Below, piece after piece: positions 8,198-16,040 of a stretch of 64,000 nucleotides of DNA. How positions within the stretch are numbered: the first letter of the stretch is position 1; the number at the start of each line of letters is the position of its first letter. Under the pieces are notes generated by a model. That model saw nothing but the letters and a program-made list of their open reading frames with translations. It did not search any database and was not told where the DNA came from. The DNA comes from Blastococcus saxobsidens (GTDB lineage: Bacteria; Actinomycetota; Actinomycetes; Mycobacteriales; Geodermatophilaceae), in NCBI RefSeq assembly GCF_002938435.1, contig NZ_POQT01000024.1:1-64000 (forward strand), in the 5' to 3' direction. The translations under genes were made by a program, and so were the position numbers.

Positions 8198-8548
8198 TCA
8201 CCCGCGGGGCCGCAGCCCGAGAAAGGGGGGGGGCACGGTGAGCCCCGTGTCGGGCAGGCCCAGCCACTCGAGCCGGACCGACGCCTCCTCCGCGCGCTGG
8301 TCGAGCCCGAGCCGCAGCGCGTGCACCGAGAGCAGCAGCGCCTGCAGGGAGTCGACGCCGAAGGCCCCGCCTGCGGAGTCCTCGCCCAGGCCGTCGACCC
8401 GGTGCGGGCAGAACCAGTCCCCGCCGCCCGCCGGGTCCGGCACCGGTGCGCCGATCAGCACGGTCACCGGCGTGCGCGTGCCGTCCGCGGCCACCGCCTC
8501 GAGCCGTCGCTCGGCCACCACCTGACCGAGCTGCTGGACCATCGTCAC
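8198..8548 (-). CDS. DUF6968-like hypothetical protein
   Basis: About 116 residues. The pattern of a short basic start, then ADGTRTPVTVLIGAPVPDP, WFCPHRVDGLGED and GAFGVDSLQALLLSVHAL resembles the DUF6968 family, which has no assigned function. The start is uncertain: an AGGAGG lies 6 bases before the GTG at 8548, while an ATG at 8542 is two codons in. No membrane segment or signal peptide is seen. It converges on the methyltransferase gene 24 bases away and marks the beginning of accessory block A. Confidence 0.65.
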   Translation of the reverse strand: MTMVQQLGQVVAERRLEAVAADGTRTPVTVLIGAPVPDPAGGGDWFCPHRVDGLGEDSAGGAFGVDSLQALLLSVHALRLGLDQRAEEASVRLEWLGLPDTGLTVPPPFLGLRPRG

Positions 8549-8594
8549 CACGTGCCTCCTCGTCGTCGCCGGGACCGGCCGGTCACCCGTTGGA

Positions 8595-8600
8595 TAACGT
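8595..8600 (+). promoter_or_regulatory. Candidate -10 box of the DUF4177-like gene, leaderless
   Basis: TAACGT ends 6 bases before GTG 8607, and no ribosome site is present. Confidence 0.4.
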
Positions 8601-8606
8601 CTGGGG

Positions 8607-8834
8607 GTGCCCACGTGGGAATACGCCTCGGTCATCACCGCCAACGACGCCGAATCCCAGCGCGCCGGGGTGAGCGTCAAGCTCCCCGGCGGTGTCTCGG
8701 AACGGCAGCAGGGCGACACCAGCTCGGTCCTCAACCAGCTCGGCGCCGAGGGGTGGGAGCTCGTGAGCTACCACTCCAGCGGTGCCGGGACGTGGGGGTT
8801 CGAGCAGTTCTGGCTCAAGCGCCAGGTCCCTTGA
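8607..8834 (+). CDS. Small DUF4177-like protein
   Basis: 75 residues beginning MPTWEYASVITAND and containing the hallmark VLNQLGAEGWELVSYHSS near residue 44 and FEQFWLKR at the C-terminus. This is the small DUF4177-like alpha/beta family, whose role is unknown. The GTG start is chosen from the -10-like TAACGT 6 bases upstream. It is divergent from the DUF6968-like gene with 58 bases between. Confidence 0.7.
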   Translation: MPTWEYASVITANDAESQRAGVSVKLPGGVSERQQGDTSSVLNQLGAEGWELVSYHSSGAGTWGFEQFWLKRQVP

Positions 8835-8846
8835 CGGTCCGCCGTG

Positions 8847-8872
8847 GACCGGCCCGGCCGGAGGGCCGGACC
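8847..8872. terminator. Bidirectional terminator-like hairpin
   Basis: The arms ACCGGCCC and GGGCCGGA sit around a 7-base loop between convergent genes. The seven-base CCGGCCC/GGGCCGG core is perfect. There is no T-tract, which is common in actinomycetes. Confidence 0.5.
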
Positions 8873-8883
8873 GGTCCCGGCGC

Positions 8884-9657
8884 TCACAGGGTGCGGACCA
8901 GCCCGCCGTCGCAGCGCAGTGCGGTGCCGGTGACGTAGCCGGCGGCCCCGCTGCACAGGAACGCGGCCACCGCGCCGAACTCCTCCGGGCGCCCGTAGCG
9001 CCCGGCCGGGATGGTGGCCCGCGACGCGGCCTGCACCTGCTCGACCGATCGGCCGGAGCGGCCCGCCGCTGCCTGGTCCAGCTCGGCGACCCGGTCGGTG
9101 GCGATCCGGCCGGGCAGCAGCAGGTTCACCGTCACGCCCTCCGCGGCGACCTCCGCGGCCAGGGTCTTCAACCAACCGGCCAACGCCGCCCGCCCCAGGT
9201 TGGAGGCCGCCAGGTTGGGCAGCGGCGCGGCGACCCCGCTGGAGCCGACGGCGAGCACCCGTCCCCACCCGCGTTCGCGCATGCCGGGCAGCGCCGCGGC
9301 CACCAGGCGGCGGTGCGGGGCCACCAGCGCGGCGACCGCCGCCGTCACGTCGTCGTCGGTGAGGTCGGCCGCGAGGCCCGGTCGGGGGCCCGGACCGTTG
9401 AGGACGGCGACGTCCACCGGCCCGAACGCCGACTCCGCCGCGGCGACCAGCCGCGCCGGGCCGTCGGGGTCGGTGAGATCCACCTCGACGCCGACGGCGG
9501 AGGGGAGCTCGGCGGCCAGCTGCCGCGCGCGCTCGCCCCGTCGGCCGGAGACGACCACGTGCGCGCCCTCGGCGGCCAGCGCCCGGGCCACCGCCTCGCC
9601 CAGGCCGCCGGTGGAGGCGGCCACCACGGCGGTGCGGCCCTGCAGCCCGAGGTCCAT
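8884..9657 (-). CDS. SDR-family oxidoreductase with a non-canonical catalytic site
   Basis: 257 residues with the SDR Rossmann fold: a glycine motif ASTGGLG near residue 14, VEVDLTD near 57, and NGPGPRPG near 88 where NAG is usual. Ser139/Ser140 are present, but the YxxxK catalytic pair is replaced by S152-N-L-G-R156. This matches an SDR subgroup described as resembling 3-oxoacyl-ACP reductases without the standard tetrad, so activity as a simple dehydrogenase is uncertain. The C-terminal GYVTGTALRCDGG is typical of SDRs. Its ATG shares a base with the stop of the DapA-like gene (TGATG), so both probably act on one substrate. Confidence 0.85.
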   Translation of the reverse strand: MDLGLQGRTAVVAASTGGLGEAVARALAAEGAHVVVSGRRGERARQLAAELPSAVGVEVDLTDPDGPARLVAAAESAFGPVDVAVLNGPGPRPGLAADLTDDDVTAAVAALVAPHRRLVAAALPGMRERGWGRVLAVGSSGVAAPLPNLAASNLGRAALAGWLKTLAAEVAAEGVTVNLLLPGRIATDRVAELDQAAAGRSGRSVEQVQAASRATIPAGRYGRPEEFGAVAAFLCSGAAGYVTGTALRCDGGLVRTL

Positions 9658-10559
9658 CACCGCCCCCCGGCCGGGCCGGCAAGGGCGTCGACCTGGCGGA
9701 CCAGCTGGTCGCGCAGCGCCGCCGGCATGGCCGGTGAGGGAGGCCGCACGGCGGCCTCGGCGACCAGCCCGCGGTGCCGCAGGCACTCCTTGCGGATGGC
9801 GAGCCCGATCCCCGGCTGCTGCTCGAAGGCGATGAGCGGCAGGCAGGGCAGGAAGGCGTCCCGCGCGGCGGTGAAGCCCGCGTCGGCGAACGCCCGGGTG
9901 CAGGCGACCAGTCCCTCCGGGAAGGAGAACCCGGTCATCGCCCCGGCGGCGCCCACGGCGAGCTCGTCGAGCAGCCCCAGTCCGCCCAGCCCGCCGAACA
10001 CCGGCACCTCCAGGCGGGCGGTGAGCATCGCGACGGCGGCCGCGGTGGGCGGTGACTCCGCCTTGACCGCGGCGACGAACGGCAGGCCGTCGAGTGCCCG
10101 CACCAGGTCCTCCCCGCCGATCCGCACCCCGCTGGCCACCGGGTAGTCCTGCACCACCACGGCGGCGCCGGTCGCGGCGTGCACCGCCTCCAGGTGCGTC
10201 CGCAGGACGTCGGCGTGGGGGGAGTGGACCTGCACCATCACCGCTGCCAGCCGGTCGCCGGCGACGTCCTGGGCCATCCGGACCTCGTCCAGCAGCGGGG
10301 CGGTGGCCAGCGACGTCGCACCCACCACGAGGGGCAGTGCCACGGCGTCGACCACCGCGCCGAGCACGTCCCGCCGCTCGGCGAGCGACAGTCGGGCCGC
10401 CTCGCCGAACACCCCGAGCACCGTCAGCCCGGTGGCGCCCGCGGTCTCCAGGTGGCCCGCCAGCCGGGTCAGGCTCTCCCGGTCGACCTCCAGCGCCGGG
10501 CCGGCGAACGGGGTGGCCAGCACCCCCCACACCCCCGGTGCGAGCGCGACGTCGCCCAC
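9657..10559 (-). CDS. Dihydrodipicolinate synthase/N-acetylneuraminate lyase family aldolase
   Basis: A 300-residue TIM-barrel class I aldolase. The Schiff-base lysine is Lys166 in AAVKAESP, and the partner tyrosine is Tyr139 in VVQDYPVASG. The TVLGVFGEAARLS loop near residue 46 replaces the GTTGE pyruvate-binding motif of true DapA, so this is probably a catabolic 2-keto-acid aldolase or dehydratase, not lysine biosynthesis. The GTG start lies a few bases after the stop of the TAXI binding-protein gene, so transporter, aldolase and SDR form one operon. The imported substrate could be a sugar acid or another compound cleaved to pyruvate; this is inference. Confidence 0.85.
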   Translation of the reverse strand: MGDVALAPGVWGVLATPFAGPALEVDRESLTRLAGHLETAGATGLTVLGVFGEAARLSLAERRDVLGAVVDAVALPLVVGATSLATAPLLDEVRMAQDVAGDRLAAVMVQVHSPHADVLRTHLEAVHAATGAAVVVQDYPVASGVRIGGEDLVRALDGLPFVAAVKAESPPTAAAVAMLTARLEVPVFGGLGGLGLLDELAVGAAGAMTGFSFPEGLVACTRAFADAGFTAARDAFLPCLPLIAFEQQPGIGLAIRKECLRHRGLVAEAAVRPPSPAMPAALRDQLVRQVDALAGPAGGR

Positions 10560-10564
10560 GCCGG

Positions 10565-11584
10565 TCAGCCCTGCTCGTCGAAGTAGGCCTCGGCACCCGG
10601 GTGCAGCGGCACGTCACCGGTGTCGGTGGCGGTCTCGGCGGAGATGTTCTCCGCCTCCGGGTGCACCGCGGCCAGGTCGTCGAGATTCTCGAAGATCGCC
10701 CGCGTCACGTCCTCCGCGACGTCCTCGGGCATGGCGTCGCTGACCACCAGCAGGTTCGGGACGGCGACGGTCTCGACGTCGCCCGGCAGGCCGTAGGTGT
10801 CGGAGGGGACGGTGCCCGCGGTGTAGGCCTCGCCGTAGGCGTCCTGCAGCTTGGGCAGCTCCTCGTCCAGCGGCAGCATGCGCACGTCGTCGCCCAGCGA
10901 GGCGACCAGGTCGGTGATCCCGCCGGTGGGCAGCCCGCCGGACCAGATGAGCGCGTCGATGGAGCCGTCCTTCATGCCCTGCACGCTCTCCGGGAGGCCC
11001 AGGCGCTGCTGCTGGATGTCCCCGGTGGTGAGGTCGTTGACCTCGAGCAGCCGGGTCGCGATGACCTCCGTGCCGGAGTTCGGGGAACCGGTCGAGACCG
11101 ACTTGCCCGCCATGTCCGCGATCGACTCGATCCCGGAGTCGGCCCGGACGAAGACCTGCGTGAAGTTGTTGTAGATGCGGGCGAGCGCCTGCACCGACTG
11201 GGGGTCGCCCTCGAAGCCGGCCTCGCCGTTGACCGCGTCGGCGGCCGTGTCGGCGAGGCTGAAGCCGATGTCGCTGTCGCCGGCGCACACCAGCTGGATG
11301 TTCTCCGCCGAGGCGTTGGTGGCCTCCGCCGTCGCCTCGGTGCCCTCGACGTTGTCGGTGAGCACCGCGGCGATGCCGCCGCCGAGGATGTAGTAGACGC
11401 CGGTGGTGTTCCCGGTCGCGATCGACAGCCGGCCGCCGCCGGCGGGCTCGGCGCAGCCGGGGGCGTCGGAGCCCTCGCCCTCGGCGGCGGTGCTGCCTCC
11501 GCCGCCGGCTTCGCCGCAGCCGGCGAGGACGAGCGCGGTGGCCGAGGCCAGGGCGAGCAGGACAGGGGTGCGGGGCTTTCTCAC
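10565..11584 (-). CDS. TAXI-family TRAP transporter solute-binding lipoprotein
   Basis: 339 residues with a lipoprotein signal (VLLALASATALVLAGC, Cys23), so it is membrane-anchored outside the cell. The mature part carries TAXI features: LSIATGNTTGVYYILGG, NIQLVCAGDSDIGFSLADTA, a GSPNSGTEVIATRLLE segment, and ALIWSGGLPTGGI. It should deliver a small anionic solute to the adjacent permease. The GTG overlaps the permease stop by four bases (GTGA). It shares the family with the second binding protein at 16004-16987. Confidence 0.92.
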   Translation of the reverse strand: MRKPRTPVLLALASATALVLAGCGEAGGGGSTAAEGEGSDAPGCAEPAGGGRLSIATGNTTGVYYILGGGIAAVLTDNVEGTEATAEATNASAENIQLVCAGDSDIGFSLADTAADAVNGEAGFEGDPQSVQALARIYNNFTQVFVRADSGIESIADMAGKSVSTGSPNSGTEVIATRLLEVNDLTTGDIQQQRLGLPESVQGMKDGSIDALIWSGGLPTGGITDLVASLGDDVRMLPLDEELPKLQDAYGEAYTAGTVPSDTYGLPGDVETVAVPNLLVVSDAMPEDVAEDVTRAIFENLDDLAAVHPEAENISAETATDTGDVPLHPGAEAYFDEQG

Positions 11585-13770
11585 GGGGTGACCTCCTGGG
11601 TCGGGGTGGGCTGGGCGGGTCGGCTCGGGTCGGTGCCGCTCGGCGGGCCGGGAGCCGGCCCGTCGTCGTCGTCGGGCGGGGGTTGCCGGGGCGTGTCGGC
11701 GGGGTGCCGGCGCCGGCCGATGAGGTGCACCACGACGGCGAGCGCCAGCGCGGCCAGGCCGATCAGCACGGTCGTCGTCTCCAGGTACAGGAGCAGGACG
11801 GCGGCGACGCCGGCGAGCACGCGCTCGGGCAGCCGGGCCGGACCGACGAGCCACTTGCCGGTGACGACGGCCAGCGCGGCGACGGCCAGCGCGGACACCG
11901 CCGTCGCGAACAGCACGGTCGCCGCGCCGCCCTGGCCCACCAGGCCCTGGCCGTTGCTGGTCAGCACGAAGGCCAGCGGCACGAGGAACGCCGGCAGCGT
12001 GTACTTGAACGTCATGATCATCGTCTTGAAGGCGTTGCCGCCGGTGATGGCGGCCGCGGCCACGGCGGCCAGCGCCGTCGGCGGGCTGACCTCGGAGAGC
12101 ACCGCGTAGTAGAAGATGAACATGTAGGCCTCGGGGGTGGAGACCCCCAGCGTGGTCAGCGCCGGCGCGATGATGACCGCCGCGATGATGAACGACGCGG
12201 TGACCGGCACGGCCAGACCCAGGACGAGCACCGCCAGGGCCGCCAGCACGCAGGTGACCATCAGGACGACCGTCGCGTTGCTCGACACCAGCCCGGCGAG
12301 GTCGACGATGATCGACGAGAGGTCCAGGCCCAGTCCGGTCAGCGTCAGTACCGCGACGATGAGGCCCGCGGCGGCGGTGGTCGCCGCGACCGGCAGCACG
12401 CCCGCCGCGCCCTTGGCGAGCGCGTCGAACACCCGGGGCGGGGTCATGCGCCGGCGGCGGTCGAGGAAGGACAGCAGGAAGGCCAGCGCGGTGGCGTAGA
12501 CGACCGCCTTGAAGGCCGACTGGTCCAGGGCGAGCAGGACGACGATGACGATCAGCGAGCTGAAGTGGTAGCCGAAGCGACCGAGCAACCGCCAGAAGCT
12601 CTGCTGGACGAGCTCCACCTCCCGCACCCCGAAGCGGCGCGCGTCGAACTCGACCGCCAGGAAGATGCCCAGGTAGTAGAGCAGCGTGGGGATCAGCGCG
12701 TAGCCGAGGACCGTCAGGTAGGAGACCCGCAGCAGCTCGGCGATGATGAACGCCGCGGCCCCCAGCGTCGGCGGGGACAGGATGGCCCCGATGCCGGCCG
12801 CGGCCAGCACGCCACCGGCGGACTCCCGCGGGTAGCCGGCCTTCTTCAGGATGGGCCAGGCGACGCTGCCGAGGCTGACCGCGGTCGCCGTGCCCGAGCC
12901 GGACACGGTGCCCAGCAGGAACCCGGCGAGGGTCACCGTCCGGCCCGGTGCCGACTTCGACCGGCGGAACGCGGCGAAGCTGATGTCGAGGAAGAACTGC
13001 CCGGCGCCGGAGAACTCCAGCACGGCGCCGTAGATGGTGAACAGGATGATGTAGGTGGCCGCGACGTCCAGCGGGACGCCGTAGATCCCCTCGGTGCCCA
13101 TCACGAAGGCCGAGGTCAGCCGCGGGTAGTCGTAGCCCCGGTGCCCGACGAGCCAGCCGTTGGGGATCAGGTTGCCGAGGAACGCGTAGGCGATGAAGAG
13201 CCCGCAGATGACCGGCAGCACCGGCCCCACCGTCCGCCAGGTGGCCACGAGCACCAGCACGACCAGGGTCAGCCCGCAGAAGACGTCGATGTACAGCGGC
13301 CGGAAGCCACGCGAGATGTAGGCGTCGAAGCCGGCCGCGAGCGGCCAGAGGGTCACGAACAGCGACAGCGCAGCGAGCGCCCAGTCCAGGATCCCCGGCC
13401 GGTCCGGCCCCTCCGCCCGGCCGCGCAGCACCCGCACCGCCGGCCGGTAGAGCAGGAAGGTCAGCGGCAGCACGACGGCCAGGAAGACGATCCGGTACTG
13501 CAGCGCGGGAACCGGGAAGAACACGTTCCACAGCGCGTACACCGACAGCAGGGCGGCCACCACGCTCACCGCGAGCCGCAGCCGCCCGTCCAGCACACGG
13601 GCCGGCTTCTCCGCGTCGGCCTCGGCGGGCACCTCACCGAGCGCGCCCGGACGCTCCGGTTCGACGCCGCGCGCCGCGGTGCTCCCGGGCGCGGCGGGCG
13701 CCCCGGCCCGGTCGCCGGCGCCGGTGGCCCGCTCGCCGGGGCTCCCCGCGTCGGTTCCCTGCGCAGTCAC
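11581..13770 (-). CDS. TRAP transporter permease, fused small and large subunits (TAXI type)
   Basis: A 729-residue fused DctQ/DctM-type permease driven by an ion gradient. A disordered Ala/Pro/Glu-rich N-terminus of about 60 residues is followed by many transmembrane segments from about residue 66 to 690, with a Pro/Asp-rich tail. Family motifs include GTVSGSGTATAVSLG, GGVLAAAGIGAILSPPTLGAA and YYAVLSEVSPPTALAAVAA. The GTG start at 13770 has a GAGGGAGG ribosome site 7 bases upstream. It is the first gene of the leftward operon and is divergent from the two-component system, with 127 bases between starts holding a repeated motif. Confidence 0.92.
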   Translation of the reverse strand: MTAQGTDAGSPGERATGAGDRAGAPAAPGSTAARGVEPERPGALGEVPAEADAEKPARVLDGRLRLAVSVVAALLSVYALWNVFFPVPALQYRIVFLAVVLPLTFLLYRPAVRVLRGRAEGPDRPGILDWALAALSLFVTLWPLAAGFDAYISRGFRPLYIDVFCGLTLVVLVLVATWRTVGPVLPVICGLFIAYAFLGNLIPNGWLVGHRGYDYPRLTSAFVMGTEGIYGVPLDVAATYIILFTIYGAVLEFSGAGQFFLDISFAAFRRSKSAPGRTVTLAGFLLGTVSGSGTATAVSLGSVAWPILKKAGYPRESAGGVLAAAGIGAILSPPTLGAAAFIIAELLRVSYLTVLGYALIPTLLYYLGIFLAVEFDARRFGVREVELVQQSFWRLLGRFGYHFSSLIVIVVLLALDQSAFKAVVYATALAFLLSFLDRRRRMTPPRVFDALAKGAAGVLPVAATTAAAGLIVAVLTLTGLGLDLSSIIVDLAGLVSSNATVVLMVTCVLAALAVLVLGLAVPVTASFIIAAVIIAPALTTLGVSTPEAYMFIFYYAVLSEVSPPTALAAVAAAAITGGNAFKTMIMTFKYTLPAFLVPLAFVLTSNGQGLVGQGGAATVLFATAVSALAVAALAVVTGKWLVGPARLPERVLAGVAAVLLLYLETTTVLIGLAALALAVVVHLIGRRRHPADTPRQPPPDDDDGPAPGPPSGTDPSRPAQPTPTQEVTP

Positions 13771-13785
13771 GGTGTGGCCTCCCTC

Positions 13786-13861
13786 ACGTTTTCCTGACGG
13801 ACCGTGACAGGATCGGCGGCCGGATCCCAGCGCCGGGCGAGGACTTGACGTTCTCCTAACG
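13786..13861. promoter_or_regulatory. Paired 14-base repeats between TRAP operon and two-component system
   Basis: ACGTTTTCCTGACG at 13786-13799 and ACGTTCTCCTAACG at 13848-13861 agree at 12 of 14 positions and lie 62 bases apart, about six helical turns. The right copy extends to the palindrome ACGTT-CTCCT-AACGT. One copy is next to the TRAP start, the other next to the response-regulator start. They are good candidates for binding sites of the adjacent OmpR-type regulator. Confidence 0.5.
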
Positions 13862-13897
13862 TCGCCGGGACCACGGGACGAGGACGGGAGGCGGGAC

Positions 13898-14608
13898 GTG
13901 CGGGTGCTGCTCGTCGAGGACGACGACCGGGTGGCCGCGGCCCTGGGCGACGTGCTCCGCCGCCACGGCGTGCTCGTGCAGCGGGTCTCCTCCGGGCAGG
14001 CGGCGCTGGCGGCCCACCCGGTCGACCTGGTCCTGCTGGACCTGGGGCTGCCGGACATGGACGGCCTGGCCGTGTGCCGGGCGCTGCGCCGCGTCGTGGA
14101 CGTGCCGATCATCGCGGTCACCGCGCGCGCCGAGGAGCGCGAGCGGATCGCCGGGCTGCGTGCCGGCGCCGACGACTACGTGGTGAAGCCCTACAGCAGC
14201 GCGGAGCTGCTGGCCCGCATGGAGGCGGTGCTGCGGCGCAGCCACCGGGGCCGTCCCGACGGCGCGGCGGTGCCGGCCGCCGCGCCGCCGGCCGCGGCCC
14301 CGGCGCCGGTCATCCGGCTGGGCGCGCTCGAGATCGAGCCGGCCGCCCGGCGGGCGACGCTCGCCGGTGCGGAGCTCAAGCTGTCCCGCAAGGAGTTCGA
14401 CCTGCTGGCCGTGCTGGCCGGTGCGCACGGTGCGGTGTGCTCGCGGGAGCTGCTGCTGGACCGGGTCTGGGGAGCCACCATCTTCGGCTCCACCCGGACC
14501 CTGGACGTGCACGTCGCGACCCTGCGCGCAAAGCTCGGTGACCCCGACCTCGTGGAGACCGTGCGGGGCGTGGGGTACCGGATGCGCTCGGTCGTCCCGC
14601 TGCCGTGA
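13898..14608 (+). CDS. OmpR/PhoB-family response regulator
   Basis: 236 residues. The receiver domain (1-118) has the acidic pocket VEDDD, phosphoacceptor Asp48 (LVLLDLGLPDMDG), and Lys97 in YVVKPYS. An Ala/Pro linker of about 20 residues follows. The winged-helix effector runs from about 140 to the end, with LKLSRKEFDLLAVLA, RTLDVHVATLRAKLGD and VRGVGYRM. The GTG start has GGGAGG 6 bases upstream. It is encoded directly before the histidine kinase and divergent from the TRAP transporter operon, which it probably controls through the repeats in the shared intergenic region. Confidence 0.93.
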   Translation: MRVLLVEDDDRVAAALGDVLRRHGVLVQRVSSGQAALAAHPVDLVLLDLGLPDMDGLAVCRALRRVVDVPIIAVTARAEERERIAGLRAGADDYVVKPYSSAELLARMEAVLRRSHRGRPDGAAVPAAAPPAAAPAPVIRLGALEIEPAARRATLAGAELKLSRKEFDLLAVLAGAHGAVCSRELLLDRVWGATIFGSTRTLDVHVATLRAKLGDPDLVETVRGVGYRMRSVVPLP

Positions 14609-14627
14609 CCGCCTCCGGAGGGTGCCG

Positions 14628-16040
14628 ATGAGGCGCCGCCTGGTCGCGCTGCTCCTCGGGCTGGTCGCCGTGGTCCTGGTGGCCGTGGAGGTGCCGCTGG
14701 CGGCCAGCTACGCGCAGTCGCGCACCCAGGAGCTGCTCATCGACCGCACCGGGGACACCGCGCGGCTGGCGCGGCTGGCCGCCCCCGCCCTCGCCCGGGG
14801 CGCGGTCGAGACCCTCGAACCGGAGGTGCAGGCCTACGCCGGGCTGTACGGGATCCGGGTGGAGGTGCGCGGCGTGGACGGCGAGGTGCTGCTCAGCTCC
14901 GGAGGGGGCGAGGGGCAGGTGACCGACGGGAGCCAGGCGCTGGCCCAGGCGCTGGCCGGCCGGCGGTCCAGCCCGCCGCCCACCGTGCTGCCCTGGCGGG
15001 CGGCGCCGGTCACGGTCGCCGAGCCGGTGCTGCGCGGCAGCGAGGTGGCCGGGGCCGTCGTCACGGTCTCGCCGACCGGGCAGCTGGTCCGGGGCGTCGT
15101 CCTCTACTGGGCCGTGCTGGCGGTCGCCGGGTTGCTCGTGCTGGGCCTGGTCGCGGTGTCCACCTGGCCGCTGTCCCGGTGGATCCTGCGTCCGGTGCAC
15201 CGGCTGGACGACGCCGTGCACACGCTCACCACCGGTGACCTCGACGCCCGGGCCGAGGTGGGCCACGGACCGCCCGAGCTGCGCCGGCTGATCGCCGACT
15301 TCAACCGGATGGCCGAGGCGATCCGCACGTCGAGCGCGCAGCAGCGCGCCCTGGTCGCCGACGTCTCCCACCAGCTCCGCAACCCCCTGACCGCGCTGCA
15401 GCTGCGGGTGGACGCGCTGGAGTCGGGCCTCGTCCCCGCCGCCCGCGGTGACCACCGGCTGGCGATGGACGAGATCCGGCGGCTGACCCAGGTGCTCGAC
15501 GACACCCTGGCGATGGCGCGGGCGCAGGAGGATCGCGGCGCTCCGGTGGCCGTCGACCTGGCGGCGTGCGTCCGCGAGCGCCTCCGGGTGTGGAGCGACG
15601 CCGCCGAGGCCGGCGGTACCGAGATGCACCTGACCGCCGAGGGCTCGGCCTGGGTGCTGACCCCACCGGGGGCGCTGGACACGGTGCTCGACGCGGTGCT
15701 GCACAACGCCCTGCGGTTCACCCCCGGCGGCACGGTCCGGGTCTCGGTCGGGGATGGGCCGGAGGGGCGGGTCGAGCTCCTGGTCGCCGACGACGGTCCG
15801 GGGCTGCCGCCGGAGCAGTGCGCCGCCGCGACCCGGCGCTTCTGGCGGGGACCCGACCAGCAGAACGTGCCCGGCTCCGGCCTGGGCCTGGCGATCGCCA
15901 GGACGCTGGTGGAGCGGTGCGGGGGCACGCTCGCCGTCCGCCCCGCCGCACCGCACGGCCTGTGCGTGGAGGTCCTCCTGCCGCGGCTCGAGGCCGTGCC
16001 GGCTCAGCTGCCGTCGACGCCCGGTTTCGCTGCCCGGTAG
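14628..16040 (+). CDS. Sensor histidine kinase
   Basis: 470 residues. Transmembrane segments at about 5-27 and 155-178 enclose an external sensor domain of about 125 residues. A HAMP region (about 180-233) follows, then HisKA with His248 (LVADVSHQLRNPLTAL), and HATPase_c with an N box (DAVLHNALRF), VADDGPGLPPE and GSGLGLAIAR. It phosphorylates the regulator encoded 19 bases upstream. ATG 14628 has CCGGAGG ahead of it. Its last 37 bases overlap, on the opposite strand, the 3' end of a second TAXI binding-protein gene. The external domain shows no family I recognise, so ligand sensing could be direct or through that binding protein. Confidence 0.92.
   Translation: MRRRLVALLLGLVAVVLVAVEVPLAASYAQSRTQELLIDRTGDTARLARLAAPALARGAVETLEPEVQAYAGLYGIRVEVRGVDGEVLLSSGGGEGQVTDGSQALAQALAGRRSSPPPTVLPWRAAPVTVAEPVLRGSEVAGAVVTVSPTGQLVRGVVLYWAVLAVAGLLVLGLVAVSTWPLSRWILRPVHRLDDAVHTLTTGDLDARAEVGHGPPELRRLIADFNRMAEAIRTSSAQQRALVADVSHQLRNPLTALQLRVDALESGLVPAARGDHRLAMDEIRRLTQVLDDTLAMARAQEDRGAPVAVDLAACVRERLRVWSDAAEAGGTEMHLTAEGSAWVLTPPGALDTVLDAVLHNALRFTPGGTVRVSVGDGPEGRVELLVADDGPGLPPEQCAAATRRFWRGPDQQNVPGSGLGLAIARTLVERCGGTLAVRPAAPHGLCVEVLLPRLEAVPAQLPSTPGFAAR

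Noticed and set aside
9657-10559. DapA for lysine biosynthesis
   Set aside because: The GTTGE pyruvate motif is altered and the gene is in a transporter/SDR operon, so a catabolic aldolase is more likely.
13845-13862. TTGACG and TAACGT before the response regulator as a -35/-10 promoter
   Set aside because: Only 6 bases separate them. They are better explained as part of the repeated operator-like motif.
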